A stretch of 64,000 nt of DNA from Streptomyces sp. NRRL F-525 (GCF_000716605.1 NZ_JNXE01000029.1:62001-126000); one strand, 5' to 3'. Shown: positions 37,105 to 46,055, counted from the stretch's first letter. Notes: generated by a model from the sequence alone, not told the origin. Numbers and translations: made by a program.

Positions 37105-37350
37105 GTGTGCTGCGGTGGGGGTCTTGGAGTCGCGTGGGGCGAGGCTGAGGCGGGATGCGCGATCGTCGGGATCGAGCGCCACCCGGAAACGGCTCACCGC
37201 CTGCGCGCCGCTGAGCAGGCGATCAACAGCGCCGACCCCTCCGTACGCGACCGTGCCATCGGTGGAGCCGGGGAAATCGTGCAGGCGGCGCGTCGCCAGG
37301 TCGCGGATGATCGTGGTGGCTCAAGTGAGCCGGTCGGACGGTGGTGTTGA
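37105..37350 (+). CDS. Possible small hypothetical protein or 5'-degraded gene
   Basis: About 81 residues from GTG (or TTG at 37093). The second half (ERHPETAHRLRAAEQ, VRDRAIGGAGEIVQAARRQV, seen in pieces) has clear high-GC third-position bias; the first 20 residues do not look natural. The stop touches the next gene (TGA-GTG). It may be a remnant whose start was lost. No family recognised. Confidence 0.35.
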   Translation: MCCGGGLGVAWGEAEAGCAIVGIERHPETAHRLRAAEQAINSADPSVRDRAIGGAGEIVQAARRQVADDRGGSSEPVGRWC

Positions 37351-37674
37351 GTGGGGGTACAGGTCAAGGAGCGGTCCTGGTACGGCGTCCGGTGTGTCTT
37401 CCGGCATCGTGAACTCGGTGTCTACGAAGAGCGGTTGACCCTGTGGCGGGCCACCTCGCTCGACGAGGCCGTCACCCGTGGGGAGTTGGAGGCGCACGAG
37501 TACTGCGCCGACCTCGACGGCGTCGAGTACGCCGACTTCGCCGAGGCGTACCGGATGTTCGGTGAGCCGGGGGAGGGTGCCGAGGTCTTCTCGCTCATGC
37601 GGGAGAGCGGGTTGCCTGCCGGTGAGTATGTGGGGCGGTTCTTCGCTAGGGGGGCGGAGCGGGCGGGGGGTTGA
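37351..37674 (+). CDS. DUF4288-like small protein
   Basis: 107 residues, GTG immediately after the preceding stop. The pattern WYGVRCVFRH, YEERLTLWRATSLDEA and EYADFAEAYRMFGEP fits the DUF4288 family of small actinobacterial and proteobacterial proteins of unknown role. No signal or membrane segment. It ends 20 bases before the convergent MscS gene. Function unknown; small single-domain proteins of this type can be immunity proteins, but no toxin is present. Confidence 0.6.
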   Translation: MGVQVKERSWYGVRCVFRHRELGVYEERLTLWRATSLDEAVTRGELEAHEYCADLDGVEYADFAEAYRMFGEPGEGAEVFSLMRESGLPAGEYVGRFFARGAERAGG

Positions 37675-37694
37675 GACGTATCCGCCCCCTACAA

Positions 37695-38789
37695 CTACCG
37701 CCCCGTCGGCCGCTGCGAAGCAATAGGCGAAGTAGCCGCCACCTGAGGCGAATCCGAGTTCGAGTACACCGACGGCGCCGCGACCGCTTCCGTCGGGTCC
37801 GCCGCATCCTCCACCGGATCAGCCGTAGCCCCGCCCACGATGCGAATGTTCGCCTCGTCGAAGGCCCGCTTGACCCGCCACCGCAGTTCCCGCTCGACGC
37901 TCACCGACTTGCCCGGCATGGTCCTCGCGGAGAGCCGGACGACCATCGAGTCGATCAGGACGCTGTCCAGGCCGAGGACCTCGATCGGGCCCCAGAGGAG
38001 CTCGTTCCAGGGCTCTTCCTTGCTCATCCGCTCCGTTACCGCGTCCAGGGTGGCCTTTACGCGGTCCAGGTTCTCGGATGCCTTCACCGTCACATCCACG
38101 CCCGCCGTCGCCCAGCCCTGGGACAGGTTCCCGATGCGCTTGACCTCGCCGTTGCGGACGTACCAGATCTCGCCGTTGTCGCCGCGGAGCTTCGTCACGC
38201 GGAGGCCGACCTCGATGACCTCGCCGGAGGCGACGCCCGCGTCGATCTGGTCGCCGACGCCGTACTGGTCCTCGAGGATCATGAAGACGCCGGAGAGGAA
38301 GTCCGTGACGAGGTTGCGGGCGCCGAAACCGATCGCCACGCCCGCCACACCGGCGGAGGCCAGCAGCGGGGCCAGGTTGATCTCGAAGGTCGCCAGGACC
38401 ATCAGGGCGGCTGTGCCGAGGATCACGAACGACGCCACCGAGCGGAGGACCGAGCCGATCGCCTGGGAGCGCTGGCGGCGGCGTTCCGCGTTGACCAGGA
38501 GACCGCCGAGCGCCGTGCCGTCCACCGACTCGACCGTGCGGTTCATCCGGTCTATCAGCTTGGTGATCGCCCGCCGTACCGTCATTCTCAGGACCGCCGC
38601 GATCACCACGATCAGCAGGACCCGGAGACCTATCGCCAGCCATGTGGACCAGTTCTGCTCCACCCAGCTCGCGGCGTTGGTCGCGCTCTCCTGGGCGTCC
38701 TGGAGCGAGGGTACGGTCACCGACGTCTCCGAGGGGCTCGGGGACGGCGACGGCGTAGCGGCGGCCAGTAGGACGGCGGACAAGGACAC
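37695..38789 (-). CDS. Mechanosensitive ion channel, MscS family
   Basis: 364 residues. GTG start chosen for TGGAGG 8 bases before and for the signal-like first 20 residues. A Ser/Pro outside region is followed by three helices; the pore helix is LLASAGVAGVAIGFGARNLVTDFLSGVF, seen in part, with the Gly/Ala packing of TM3b. The cytoplasmic beta domain (YGVGDQIDAG, VTKLRGDNGEIWYVRNGEV) is typical of MscS. The C-terminus is a long disordered tail. It releases solutes when membrane tension rises. It is divergent from the HNH gene. Confidence 0.93.
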   Translation of the reverse strand: MSLSAVLLAAATPSPSPSPSETSVTVPSLQDAQESATNAASWVEQNWSTWLAIGLRVLLIVVIAAVLRMTVRRAITKLIDRMNRTVESVDGTALGGLLVNAERRRQRSQAIGSVLRSVASFVILGTAALMVLATFEINLAPLLASAGVAGVAIGFGARNLVTDFLSGVFMILEDQYGVGDQIDAGVASGEVIEVGLRVTKLRGDNGEIWYVRNGEVKRIGNLSQGWATAGVDVTVKASENLDRVKATLDAVTERMSKEEPWNELLWGPIEVLGLDSVLIDSMVVRLSARTMPGKSVSVERELRWRVKRAFDEANIRIVGGATADPVEDAADPTEAVAAPSVYSNSDSPQVAATSPIASQRPTGR

Positions 38790-39113
38790 GGCAGGTACCT
38801 CCAGGTGCTGCGTCCGCCCTCCGGCATGGTCCGACAGGGGCAAGGTCACGAATAGGTCACCAAGAGGGCGGGCCCACCACACTATCGGGGCATCGTGTGT
38901 GGATCGTTGCCGTGTTCAGGGGAGAGGCTGTGCTCAGCCGGGAATGAACAGGTGGGACGAACCCACACCCGTCCCGGCCCCGCATCACATGTGGTCGAAA
39001 ACACTCCCAGCCCGTTACCGGGACATGGTGGCGCTTCCACCAGGCATGAGGGGAGACTGACTACAGATCGTCCCGGCGCGAGCCACGCGCCGCCGACGCA
39101 CAAGGAGGCATCC
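38790..39113. other. Divergent promoter region between mscS and the HNH gene
   Basis: 324 bases without a supported gene. Both flanking genes are read outwards. I see no strong palindrome; an open frame across it (from 38895) is only an extension of the HNH frame without a ribosome site. The HNH ribosome site AAGGAGG is at 39102-39108. Confidence 0.6.
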
Positions 39114-39650
39114 GTGCCGCATGTCCTGGTCCTCAACGCGTCGTACGAGCCACTCGGCGTCGTACCGCTCCGCCGCGCGCTCGTCCTCGTCCTGGAGAAC
39201 AAGGCAGTCTCCCTTGAGGAATCCGGCGCCTTTATGCACAGCGCAACCGTCACAGTCCCCGCACCCAGCGTGGTCCGGCTCAAGCGATTCGTGCGGGTTC
39301 CCTATCGGGGGCCCGTTCCTCTCACCCGCCGGGCGCTCTTCGCGCGCGACGGGGGCCGGTGCATGTACTGCGGTGGCGTCGCAACCAGCGTCGACCATGT
39401 CATTCCGCGCAGCCGCGGGGGCAAGCACGCCTGGGACAACGTGGTGGCGTCCTGCCGCCGCTGCAACCACACGAAGGCCGACCGGCACCTCTTCGAGATC
39501 GGCTGGCGGCTGCGCCACAAACCCGCCCCACCCACCGGCCTGGCCTGGCGCATCATCGGGACAGGTCATAGGGACCCGCGCTGGCTGCCGTACTTGCAGC
39601 CGTACGGCGCGGAGGACGCGATGGCCCGGATCGACGGCATCTCCGCCTGA
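39114..39650 (+). CDS. HNH endonuclease (actinobacterial McrA-like)
   Basis: 178 residues, GTG start 5 bases after AAGGAGG. The HNH core is CMYCGG...SVDHVIPRSRGGKHAWDNVVASCRRCNHTKADR, seen in pieces, with a CxxC/CxxC zinc and DH-N-H catalytic residues. The N-terminus has PHVLVLNASYEPLGVVPLRRA, a feature of a conserved actinobacterial group. It would nick or cut nucleic acid; its biological job is unclear and there is no methylase or phage gene nearby. No toxin partner. It is probably a core gene. Confidence 0.93.
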   Translation: MPHVLVLNASYEPLGVVPLRRALVLVLENKAVSLEESGAFMHSATVTVPAPSVVRLKRFVRVPYRGPVPLTRRALFARDGGRCMYCGGVATSVDHVIPRSRGGKHAWDNVVASCRRCNHTKADRHLFEIGWRLRHKPAPPTGLAWRIIGTGHRDPRWLPYLQPYGAEDAMARIDGISA

Positions 39651-39733
39651 CGATCCGGGCTTTTGTGTACGCCCACGTACGGCGGTACGGAGTCGTCCGC
39701 CCCGGCAGCCCCCCGTGCTGCCGGGGCGGACCG

Positions 39734-41083
39734 TCATGCGTAGCGCAGCTCGCCCGGCCGCACCGACCGCCGCAGCAACGGCAGTGACGTCGCCGCCGCC
39801 AGCACGCAGGCCGCGTACACGCCGACCGGCACCAGCAGCGCCGCGTACGGCACCGGCACGTCCGTGTGCTCGGAGACGGCGGCGCCGTACCAGGCGCTGA
39901 TCACCGTGCCGCCGAGGCCCGCCACCGCGATCGCCGGGAGCAGCGGCAGCGCGGTCTCCAGGAGGAGCGCCCGGGCCAGTACGGCGTGCGGCACCCCGGC
40001 GGCGGCCTGCGCGGCCAGGCCCCGGCGCCGGACGGCGAGCGACTCGGCGGTGCCCACGGCCAGGGCGGTCAGCACGAGCGCGAAGGCGACGAGGATCGCG
40101 GCGGCCGTCAGGTCGATGCCCGTCGTGTAGTACGCCATGCGCGTGCCGAGGTGGCCCCTGCGGCGCATGTCCTCCAGGCCCGCGAGCAGGATCTGCCGTA
40201 CGCCCGCGAAGCCCGACCCCACGACCGTCACCAGCAGCAGTGCCGCGTGGGTCCGGGCCGTCGACCAGGGGTCCTCGCGCATCCGTTCCGCCGCGATCAG
40301 CAGCGCGGGGCGGGAGGTGCCGGCCGCGAAGCCCTCACCCAGTTGGCGGGACGAGGCCCCGGACAACCAGATCGCGATCAGGCTGATCAGTACGGCCAGG
40401 ACGAGCACCATCACCGGGACCAGGTCGAAGGCGACGGGGCTGCCGAACACCGGGGTCAGCGCGAGGAACACCGCCGTCGCCGCGAGCAGCCAGGTCGCCG
40501 TGCGCAACAGCCGCCCCGGCTTTCGCGCCGGCCACGTCCGCCGCACCCGGCCCAGCGGATCCGCCACCACCCGCCGCAACGCCACAGCGCTCACGACCGC
40601 CCCCAGCACCGGCACGCCCACGGCGACCAGCACGACACCGGCCTAGGCGACGGCGTACGGCAGCAGCGGCACCACGACCGCCGTCGCCACCACCGCCCCG
40701 GCCAGACACGCGAGCCCCGACTCCAGCGCGGCGATCCGCCGCACCTGCCACGGCCCGGCCCCCGCCAGCCGCAACGCGGCCAGCCGCCGGTCCCGGTGCA
40801 CCGCCCCGATCCGCGCACACTGCCCGAGAAACCCGAGCACCGGGATCAGCAGCAGCCCGAGCGCCAGACTCACGTTCCGCCGGTCACTGGGGGAGTCGAA
40901 CAGCCCGGACCCGAAGGACACCGAGTAGAACCCGTCCAACGACAGCAGCGCTACGACGGCCAGCCCGATCCCCGTCGCCAGCGCGGCCCCGGCCGCCGTG
41001 AGCCCGACCCGCCACCACTCGCGCCGGTCCGACCCCTGAGTCAGCAACCAGGCCAGCCGCAGATCCGTGAGCAGCGCGCTCAT
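39734..41083 (-). pseudogene. FtsX-type ABC permease interrupted by an in-frame amber codon
   Basis: The first 146 residues run from 41083 (MSALLTDLRLAWLLTQGSDR...) through three helices to PYAVA, then TAG at 40643-40645. Reading continues in the same frame as AGVVLVAVGVPVLG... to 39734, giving a 449-residue FtsX-like permease with normal helices, an outside domain and RRSVRPGELRYA at the end. Only one base prevents a full protein. It overlaps the ATPase stop (ATGA). It may be inactivated, read through, or a sequencing error. Confidence 0.8.
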
Positions 41084-41778
41084 ACCGTCACCCCCGCCGT
41101 CGCCACGGTCCCGTCCGTCAGCCGGAGCTCGCGGTCCGCGTACGCCGCGACCTGTGCGTCATGGGTGATCAGCAGCACCGCCGTACCGGACTCGCGGGCC
41201 GTGCCGACCAGGGCCGTCATCACCTGCTCGCTCGCCAGGGAGTCCAGCGCGCCCGTCGGCTCGTCCGCGAAGACGACCTTCGGGGAGGTGACCAACGCCC
41301 GTGCCAGCGCGACCCGTTGGGCCTGTCCGCCGCTCAGCTCACCCGGCCGCAGCTCGCCCTGCCCGCGCACCCCGAACCGCTCCAGCCACTCCCCGGCCGC
41401 CGCCCGGGCGTCCGTCCGCGAGGTGCCCGCGAGCAGCAGCGGCAGCGCGACGTTGTCGACGGCCGTCAGCTCGGGTATCAGCTGCCCGAACTGGAAGACC
41501 ACCCCGAACTCCGTGCGCCGCAGCTCGCTGAGCCGCTTCTCGGGCAGGTCGTCCAGCCGTTCCCCCGCGTACGTCACCGTCCCCTCGTCGGGGCGGACGA
41601 TTCCCGCCAGGCAGTGCAGCAGCGTGGATTTTCCGCTGCCGCTGGTCCCCGTGACGGCGAGGATCTCGCCGGTGTGCAGGTCGGCCGAGGCGCCGGTCAG
41701 CGCGCGGGTCCTGCCGTGCGTCTTGGCGAGGTCACGGGCCGCGAGGAGCGGCGCCGCCGTACCCCCGTTGTCGCTCAT
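41080..41778 (-). CDS. ABC transporter ATP-binding protein (LolD/MacB type)
   Basis: 232 residues. Walker A GTSGSGKST, signature LSGGQAQRVALARAL and Walker B VVFADEPTG are all intact. ATG start chosen because it overlaps the PadR stop (ATGA). It serves the FtsX permease that follows with a 4-base overlap. The three genes PadR-ATPase-permease form a standard actinobacterial cassette, controlled by PadR. Confidence 0.95.
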   Translation of the reverse strand: MSDNGGTAAPLLAARDLAKTHGRTRALTGASADLHTGEILAVTGTSGSGKSTLLHCLAGIVRPDEGTVTYAGERLDDLPEKRLSELRRTEFGVVFQFGQLIPELTAVDNVALPLLLAGTSRTDARAAAGEWLERFGVRGQGELRPGELSGGQAQRVALARALVTSPKVVFADEPTGALDSLASEQVMTALVGTARESGTAVLLITHDAQVAAYADRELRLTDGTVATAGVTV

Positions 41779-42308
41779 GCTGTGTCGACCTCCGCGGTCA
41801 GAGTGGTCAGCCGGGCCGCCGTCGTCGCCATCCAACGGAGGTCCGCGTCAAGGTGGTTGAGGGCGTAGTCCGCCGAGAGCACGGTCGCGAGGTCGGTGCC
41901 CTTGGCGGTCTTGACCGCCGTGAGTTCCCTCATCCGCTCCATGTGCGCGGCGCGTTGGGCCCGCAGATACGCCTCCGGGTCGCCGTCGGCCAGGATCGAG
42001 ACGACGACCTTGGCGAAGATCTCGTTCGTCACGAAGGGCGCGGGCGGGGCGATCTCCCCTGCCCAGCGGGCGAGTTCACGCGAACCGTCCGCCGTCGCGC
42101 GGTACGCCGTGCGCTCCGGGCCGCCGTCCGAACCGGTGCCGTCGACCTCCGCGAGACCGTCCCGGACCAGCCGCTGGAGGGTCGTGTAGACCTGCCCGTA
42201 GGCCAGCGGGCGGGCCTGCGGGAAACGTTCGTCGTGGCGTCGCTTGAGGTCGTAGCCGTGGCTCGGTCCTCCCGCGAGCAGGCCCAGCAGGATGTGGCGG
42301 GTGCTCAT
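41775..42308 (-). CDS. PadR-family transcriptional regulator
   Basis: 177 residues. Winged helix with RHILLGLLAGGPSHGYDLKRRHDERFP and GQVYTTLQRLVRDGLAEVDG, seen in pieces, as in PadR subfamily 1/2, followed by a long helical C-terminal dimer domain (Vir_act_alpha_C). The start ATG lies a few bases from the PadR-like inverted repeat. It heads the operon with the ATPase and permease, which it should repress until a drug or envelope signal is sensed. Confidence 0.93.
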   Translation of the reverse strand: MSTRHILLGLLAGGPSHGYDLKRRHDERFPQARPLAYGQVYTTLQRLVRDGLAEVDGTGSDGGPERTAYRATADGSRELARWAGEIAPPAPFVTNEIFAKVVVSILADGDPEAYLRAQRAAHMERMRELTAVKTAKGTDLATVLSADYALNHLDADLRWMATTAARLTTLTAEVDTA

Positions 42309-42312
42309 GGCG

Positions 42313-42341
42313 CTCAGTATGCACTGGATACATGTACTGAG
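42313..42341. promoter_or_regulatory. PadR operator candidate
   Basis: CTCAGTA (42313-42319) and TACTGAG (42335-42341) are perfect 7-base inverted arms; an inner palindrome TACATGTA occupies 42329-42336. PadR sites are typically long, with ATGT/ACAT cores. It is 5 bases upstream of the PadR start, so binding would block transcription. Confidence 0.6.
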
Positions 42342-42495
42342 TGAATAGTGATCAGCCGGAAAAGTACGGGGAGTGGGGGGTGGGAGTGGCCGCAGTGCCA
42401 CCCGTACCCCAACCTGGAGGTCTGCCGTCGCGTCCACTGGGTAGGGCTTGCGGTGACCATCTCCCACGCTCGCCCGACACGACAAGGAGGCCCCC

Positions 42496-42819
42496 GTGGC
42501 CGCAGCATCGGCATCACTTCCGCGCCCGGCCCGCTCCAAACGCACCCCGGAGCCGGCCGCCGACCCCGACCTGTTCTTCGTCGACTCCGAGGGCGCCTGG
42601 GCCGAGACCCCGCTGACCAGCGAACCCCCGCTGGCCGACGCCGAACCCCTCACCAGCGAGCCCCCGCTCGCCGACGCCACCCCGCTCACCAGCGAGTCCG
42701 CCACGATGGACGCGCCGCTGACCAGCGAGGCCGGCCTGATCGACGACCCGATGACGACGAGCGGTGAACTCGCCGCCCTGGCCGACCCGTTCGCCGACCC
42801 GGACCCGACGAGGCCCTAG
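42496..42819 (+). CDS. Small disordered Thr-Ser-Glu repeat protein upstream of malQ
   Basis: 107 residues, GTG start 6 bases after AAGGAGG. After an Arg/Pro N-terminus and DPDLFFVDSEGAWAE, it has four (P)LTSE units: PLTSEPPLADAEPLTSE, PPLADATPLTSE, APLTSE (seen in pieces). It is acidic, contains almost no hydrophobic core and is likely disordered. The TAG stop is followed directly by the malQ ATG (TAGATG), so it is co-translated with malQ. Function unknown. Confidence 0.7.
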   Translation: MAAASASLPRPARSKRTPEPAADPDLFFVDSEGAWAETPLTSEPPLADAEPLTSEPPLADATPLTSESATMDAPLTSEAGLIDDPMTTSGELAALADPFADPDPTRP

Positions 42820-44946
42820 ATGACCGCACCCCGGCCGGCGGACGCCCTCGGCGAGGACCTGGCGCACCTCGCCGAACTGCACGGCGTCGCCACCGCCTAC
42901 AGCCCCTCACCGGACCGCGCGGTCCCCGCCTCCGCCGTCGCGGTCGTCGCCGCGCTGGCCGCCCTCGGCGTCGACGCGAGCACCCCGCAGGCCACCGCCG
43001 CCGCGCTCGCCGCCCGCCAACAGGAGCTGGCCGCACGGCTGTTGCCGCCCACCGTCGTGGGCCGGTACGGCAGCACGCCCCCCGCGCTCGACGCGCTGCC
43101 CGAGGGCACCGTGCTCCACATCGAGACCGAGCAGGGCGAGTTGCGGTCGAGCGCCGAGCAACTCCCGCTCGGCGTCCACCACTTGACGGCCACCGCGCCG
43201 GACGGCCGCAGCGCCGAGGCCCAACTCGTCATCGCCCCGGACCGGTTGCCCACGCCCGCGGAACGGTCGTACGGGCTGATGGTGCAGGTGTACTCGCTCC
43301 TCTCCCGGCGCTCCTGGGGCATGGGTGACCTCGGTGACCTGGGTGAACTCGCCGCCTGGGCCGGGCGGTCGCTCGGGGCCGGGTTCGTGCAGGTCAACCC
43401 CCTGCACGCGGCCGTGCCGGGCGCGCCCACCGACCCGTCGCCGTACCGGCCGTCCTCGCGCCGCTTCCCCGACCCGGTGTATCTGCGGGTCGAGGACGTC
43501 CCCGAGTTCGCGTACGTCGAGGAGGCGGAGCGGGAGCGGCTGCGCGGGCTCCTCGAACGGGCCGGGCGGCTGCGGGAATCCGTCCTGGAGAAGGAGGCGT
43601 TGATCGACCGCGACGCCGTGTGGGAGCTGAAGCGCGAGGCGCTGGAGCTCGTCCGCGAGGTCCCCCTCGGACCCGGACGACGGGCCGCCTACGTCGACTT
43701 CCTCGCCCGCGAGGGCGAGGCGCTGGAGGACCACGCCACCTGGTACGCCCTCGCCGAGGTGCACGGCTCGAACTGGCGGGAGTGGCCGGCCGCCCTGCGC
43801 GACCCGCGCTCACCCGAAACCGCGCGCGCCCGGGGCGAGTTGATGGACCGCGTCGACTTCCACTGCCGCCTCGCCTGGCTCACCGACGACCAGCTCACCG
43901 CCGCCCAGCGGGCAGCGCGGGAAGCGGGCATGCCGATCGGGGTCGTGCACGACCTCGCCGTCGGAGTGCATCCGGACGGTGCCGACGCGTGGGCCCAACA
44001 GCGGTACTTCGCCGCCGGCATGTCGGTCGGCGCACCCCCGGACGCCTTCAACTCCCTCGGCCAGGACTGGGGTCTGCCCCCGTGGCGCCCCGACCGCCTC
44101 GCCGAGTCCGGCTACGCCCCCTACCGCCGCCTGCTCCGCGCGCTCTTCCGTTACGCGGGCGCCCTGCGCATCGACCACGTCATGGGCCTGTTCCGCCTGT
44201 GGTGGGTCCCGCAGGGGCATCCGCCCACCGAGGGCACGTACGTCCGCTACGACGCGGAGGCCATGCTCGCCGTCCTCGCGCTGGAGGCCTCGCGCGCCGG
44301 GTCCGTGGTGATCGGCGAGGACCTGGGGACCGTAGAACCGGGTGTGCGCGAGACGCTGCAGGAGCGCGGGGTGCTCGGGACGTCGGTGCTGTGGTTCGAG
44401 CGGGACTGGGAGGGCGACGGGCGTCCGCTCGCGCCGGAGAAGTGGCGGGCCGACTGCCTCGCCACCGCCACCACCCACGACCTGCCGCCCACCGCGGCCC
44501 GGCTCACCGGCGAACACGTCGAACTCCGCGACCGGCTGGGCCTGTTGACCCGGCCGGTGGAGGAGGAACGGGTCGAGTCCGCCACCGATGTGGGGGAGTG
44601 GCTGGCGCTGCTGGCCCGGCTCGGCCTCTACGAGCACCCCACGGGCGGCGGGCGGCCCGCGTCCGAGGAGGAGGCGGAGATCCACGCCGTCCACCGGTTC
44701 CTGCTCCGGACCCCGGCCCGCATGATCGGCGTCTGGCTCCCGGACACCGTCGGCGACCGGCGTCCGCAGAACCTGCCCGGCACGTGGGACCAGTATCCGA
44801 ACTGGCGCCTGCCCATCGCCGATGCGGAGGGGCGGCCGGTGACGCTGGAGGAGCTGGCGGCTTCGCCGCGGCTGCACGCGCTGGTGGACGTGCTGCGGGT
44901 GGGGCTGGGCGAGGGGACGGAGGCCGGTGGAGAAGGGGGTCCGTGA
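42820..44946 (+). CDS. malQ: 4-alpha-glucanotransferase (amylomaltase)
   Basis: 708 residues, GH77 with the extra N-terminal domain of actinobacterial MalQ. Conserved segments: SYGLMVQVYSLLSRRSWGMGDLGDL, FVQVNPLHA, ALRIDHVMGLFRLWW (nucleophile Asp), VVIGEDLGTVEP (acid/base Glu) and ATTHDLPPTAARL (third Asp), seen in pieces. It transfers alpha-1,4-glucan chains in glycogen/maltodextrin turnover in the cytoplasm. ATG directly follows the preceding TAG. No other glycogen genes are adjacent. Confidence 0.95.
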   Translation: MTAPRPADALGEDLAHLAELHGVATAYSPSPDRAVPASAVAVVAALAALGVDASTPQATAAALAARQQELAARLLPPTVVGRYGSTPPALDALPEGTVLHIETEQGELRSSAEQLPLGVHHLTATAPDGRSAEAQLVIAPDRLPTPAERSYGLMVQVYSLLSRRSWGMGDLGDLGELAAWAGRSLGAGFVQVNPLHAAVPGAPTDPSPYRPSSRRFPDPVYLRVEDVPEFAYVEEAERERLRGLLERAGRLRESVLEKEALIDRDAVWELKREALELVREVPLGPGRRAAYVDFLAREGEALEDHATWYALAEVHGSNWREWPAALRDPRSPETARARGELMDRVDFHCRLAWLTDDQLTAAQRAAREAGMPIGVVHDLAVGVHPDGADAWAQQRYFAAGMSVGAPPDAFNSLGQDWGLPPWRPDRLAESGYAPYRRLLRALFRYAGALRIDHVMGLFRLWWVPQGHPPTEGTYVRYDAEAMLAVLALEASRAGSVVIGEDLGTVEPGVRETLQERGVLGTSVLWFERDWEGDGRPLAPEKWRADCLATATTHDLPPTAARLTGEHVELRDRLGLLTRPVEEERVESATDVGEWLALLARLGLYEHPTGGGRPASEEEAEIHAVHRFLLRTPARMIGVWLPDTVGDRRPQNLPGTWDQYPNWRLPIADAEGRPVTLEELAASPRLHALVDVLRVGLGEGTEAGGEGGP

Positions 44947-45023
44947 GGGGCGTGCGGCCCATGCGGCACCCCATACGGCACCCCGGGCGCGCGGCCCGTT
45001 CGGACGTTCGCTACTTTTGCGGT

Positions 45024-45302
45024 GTGGACAAGAAGAACGCCCTGCGCGCCGGCGCCCTGGCTGCCGGTACGACGCTGATGATGCTGCTCATGACGTCCCC
45101 CGCGCTCGCGCTCACCCGCGACGACGGTGACGACCCGGGCTCCGGCCTGAGCGTCGCCGAGACGCTGGGGCTCTATGTCCTGATCCCGCTCGCCCTGTTC
45201 GCGATCATCGCGGGCCTGGTCATGGCGCTGGACAAGTCCAAGGACCGCGCGCCGAAGGCCAAGTCCGGCAAGACCGGCACCGCCGTCGACGCCAAGGTCT
45301 GA
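45024..45302 (+). CDS. Small membrane protein
   Basis: 92 residues, GTG start giving (M)DKKNALRAGALAAG. The first 30 residues resemble a signal sequence (AAGTTLMMLLMTSPALA), then a short outside piece with GDDPGSGL, then a membrane helix (TLGLYVLIPLALFAIIAGLVMAL) and a Lys-rich tail. Upstream in-frame ATG/GTG codons would lengthen it. It follows malQ by 77 bases. Function unknown, conserved in streptomycetes as far as I recall. Confidence 0.65.
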   Translation: MDKKNALRAGALAAGTTLMMLLMTSPALALTRDDGDDPGSGLSVAETLGLYVLIPLALFAIIAGLVMALDKSKDRAPKAKSGKTGTAVDAKV

Positions 45303-45316
45303 CCTCACCTTTTCCG

Positions 45317-45358
45317 GAAGGCGCCCACATCACCCACAGCGGTGAGGCGGGCGCCTTC
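45317..45358. terminator. Bidirectional terminator hairpin
   Basis: GAAGGCGCCC (45317-45326) and GGGCGCCTTC (45349-45358) are perfect 10-base arms with a 22-base loop, between the convergent small membrane protein and MarR genes. Confidence 0.7.
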
Positions 45359-45411
45359 GGCATGTCCTGAGGCGGGCACCCTCTGCCGCTGAACAGACCT
45401 GTGCGGAGCGG

Positions 45412-45906
45412 TCATCGCTCGGTCGAGGCCAGCAACTTCCTCAGCAGGTCGGCCAGTTGGTCGGCCTCGTCGGCGGCCAGGCCGGACAGGGCCGCCGTCT
45501 GGGTCGCGAGTCCGGAGCCGACCGCCTCGTCTATCAGCGCCAACCCCTTCTCCGTCAGGGTGACTTGGAGGCCGCGGCGGTCGTGCGGGTCGGGGGAGCG
45601 GCGGAGGAGGCCGGCCCGTTCCAGTTTGTCGAGGCGGCCGGTCATGCCGCCGGTGGTGAGCATCAGGGTCGCGGAGAGCTCGCGCGGCGAGAGCGTGTAC
45701 GGCTCGTCGGCCCGGCGCAGGGTCGCGAGGACGTCGAACTCGCCGCGCGAGATGCCGTGCGGGACGTACGCCTTCTCCATGCGGTCGCCCATGGCCCGGG
45801 CGAGCCGGAAGATCCGCCCGAAGACCTCCATCGCGGCGGTGTCGAGGTCGGGCCGCACCGTCGCCCACTGCTCGACGATCGCGTCGACGGGGTCCTTGTC
45901 GTTCAT
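45412..45906 (-). CDS. MarR-family transcriptional regulator
   Basis: 164 residues. The winged helix ISRGEFDVLATLRRADEP, LSATLMLTTGGMTGRLDKLERAGLLRR, PDPHDRRGLQVTLTEKG, seen in pieces, contains the DxRGxxV/T wing motif of MarR. It is divergent from the EamA transporter and should regulate it and itself. ATG start. Confidence 0.95.
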   Translation of the reverse strand: MNDKDPVDAIVEQWATVRPDLDTAAMEVFGRIFRLARAMGDRMEKAYVPHGISRGEFDVLATLRRADEPYTLSPRELSATLMLTTGGMTGRLDKLERAGLLRRSPDPHDRRGLQVTLTEKGLALIDEAVGSGLATQTAALSGLAADEADQLADLLRKLLASTER

Positions 45907-45994
45907 GGGGTGAGTATCCGCCGGTCAGTGGGTCGGTCGCAAGAAAGTGGATCACGGGTCAGTGGATCAGGGGTTAGTGGCTTGACGGTAAGTT

Positions 45995-46008
45995 GCTTAG
46001 CGGTAAGC
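45995..46008. promoter_or_regulatory. Probable MarR operator between marR and the exporter gene
   Basis: GCTTA-GCGG-TAAGC is an inverted repeat at 45995-46008; CGGTAAG also occurs twice as a direct repeat (about 45986 and 46001). Upstream GTCAGTGGATCA-type words repeat at 45950-45970. The site is 48 bases before the exporter start. Confidence 0.6.
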
Positions 46009-46055
46009 TAATCAGTGTCGACCTACTTCGGCCTCCGCTGAAAGGCATGTCTCCC

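Noticed and set aside
39114..39650. HNH gene as part of a mobile intron or restriction system
   Set aside because: No intron, methylase or specificity gene nearby; its conserved N-terminal region suggests an actinobacterial core gene.
43620..45302. 560-residue frame covering malQ and the following gene
   Set aside because: Only its last 92 residues (from 45024) resemble a real protein; the rest is an out-of-frame reading of malQ.
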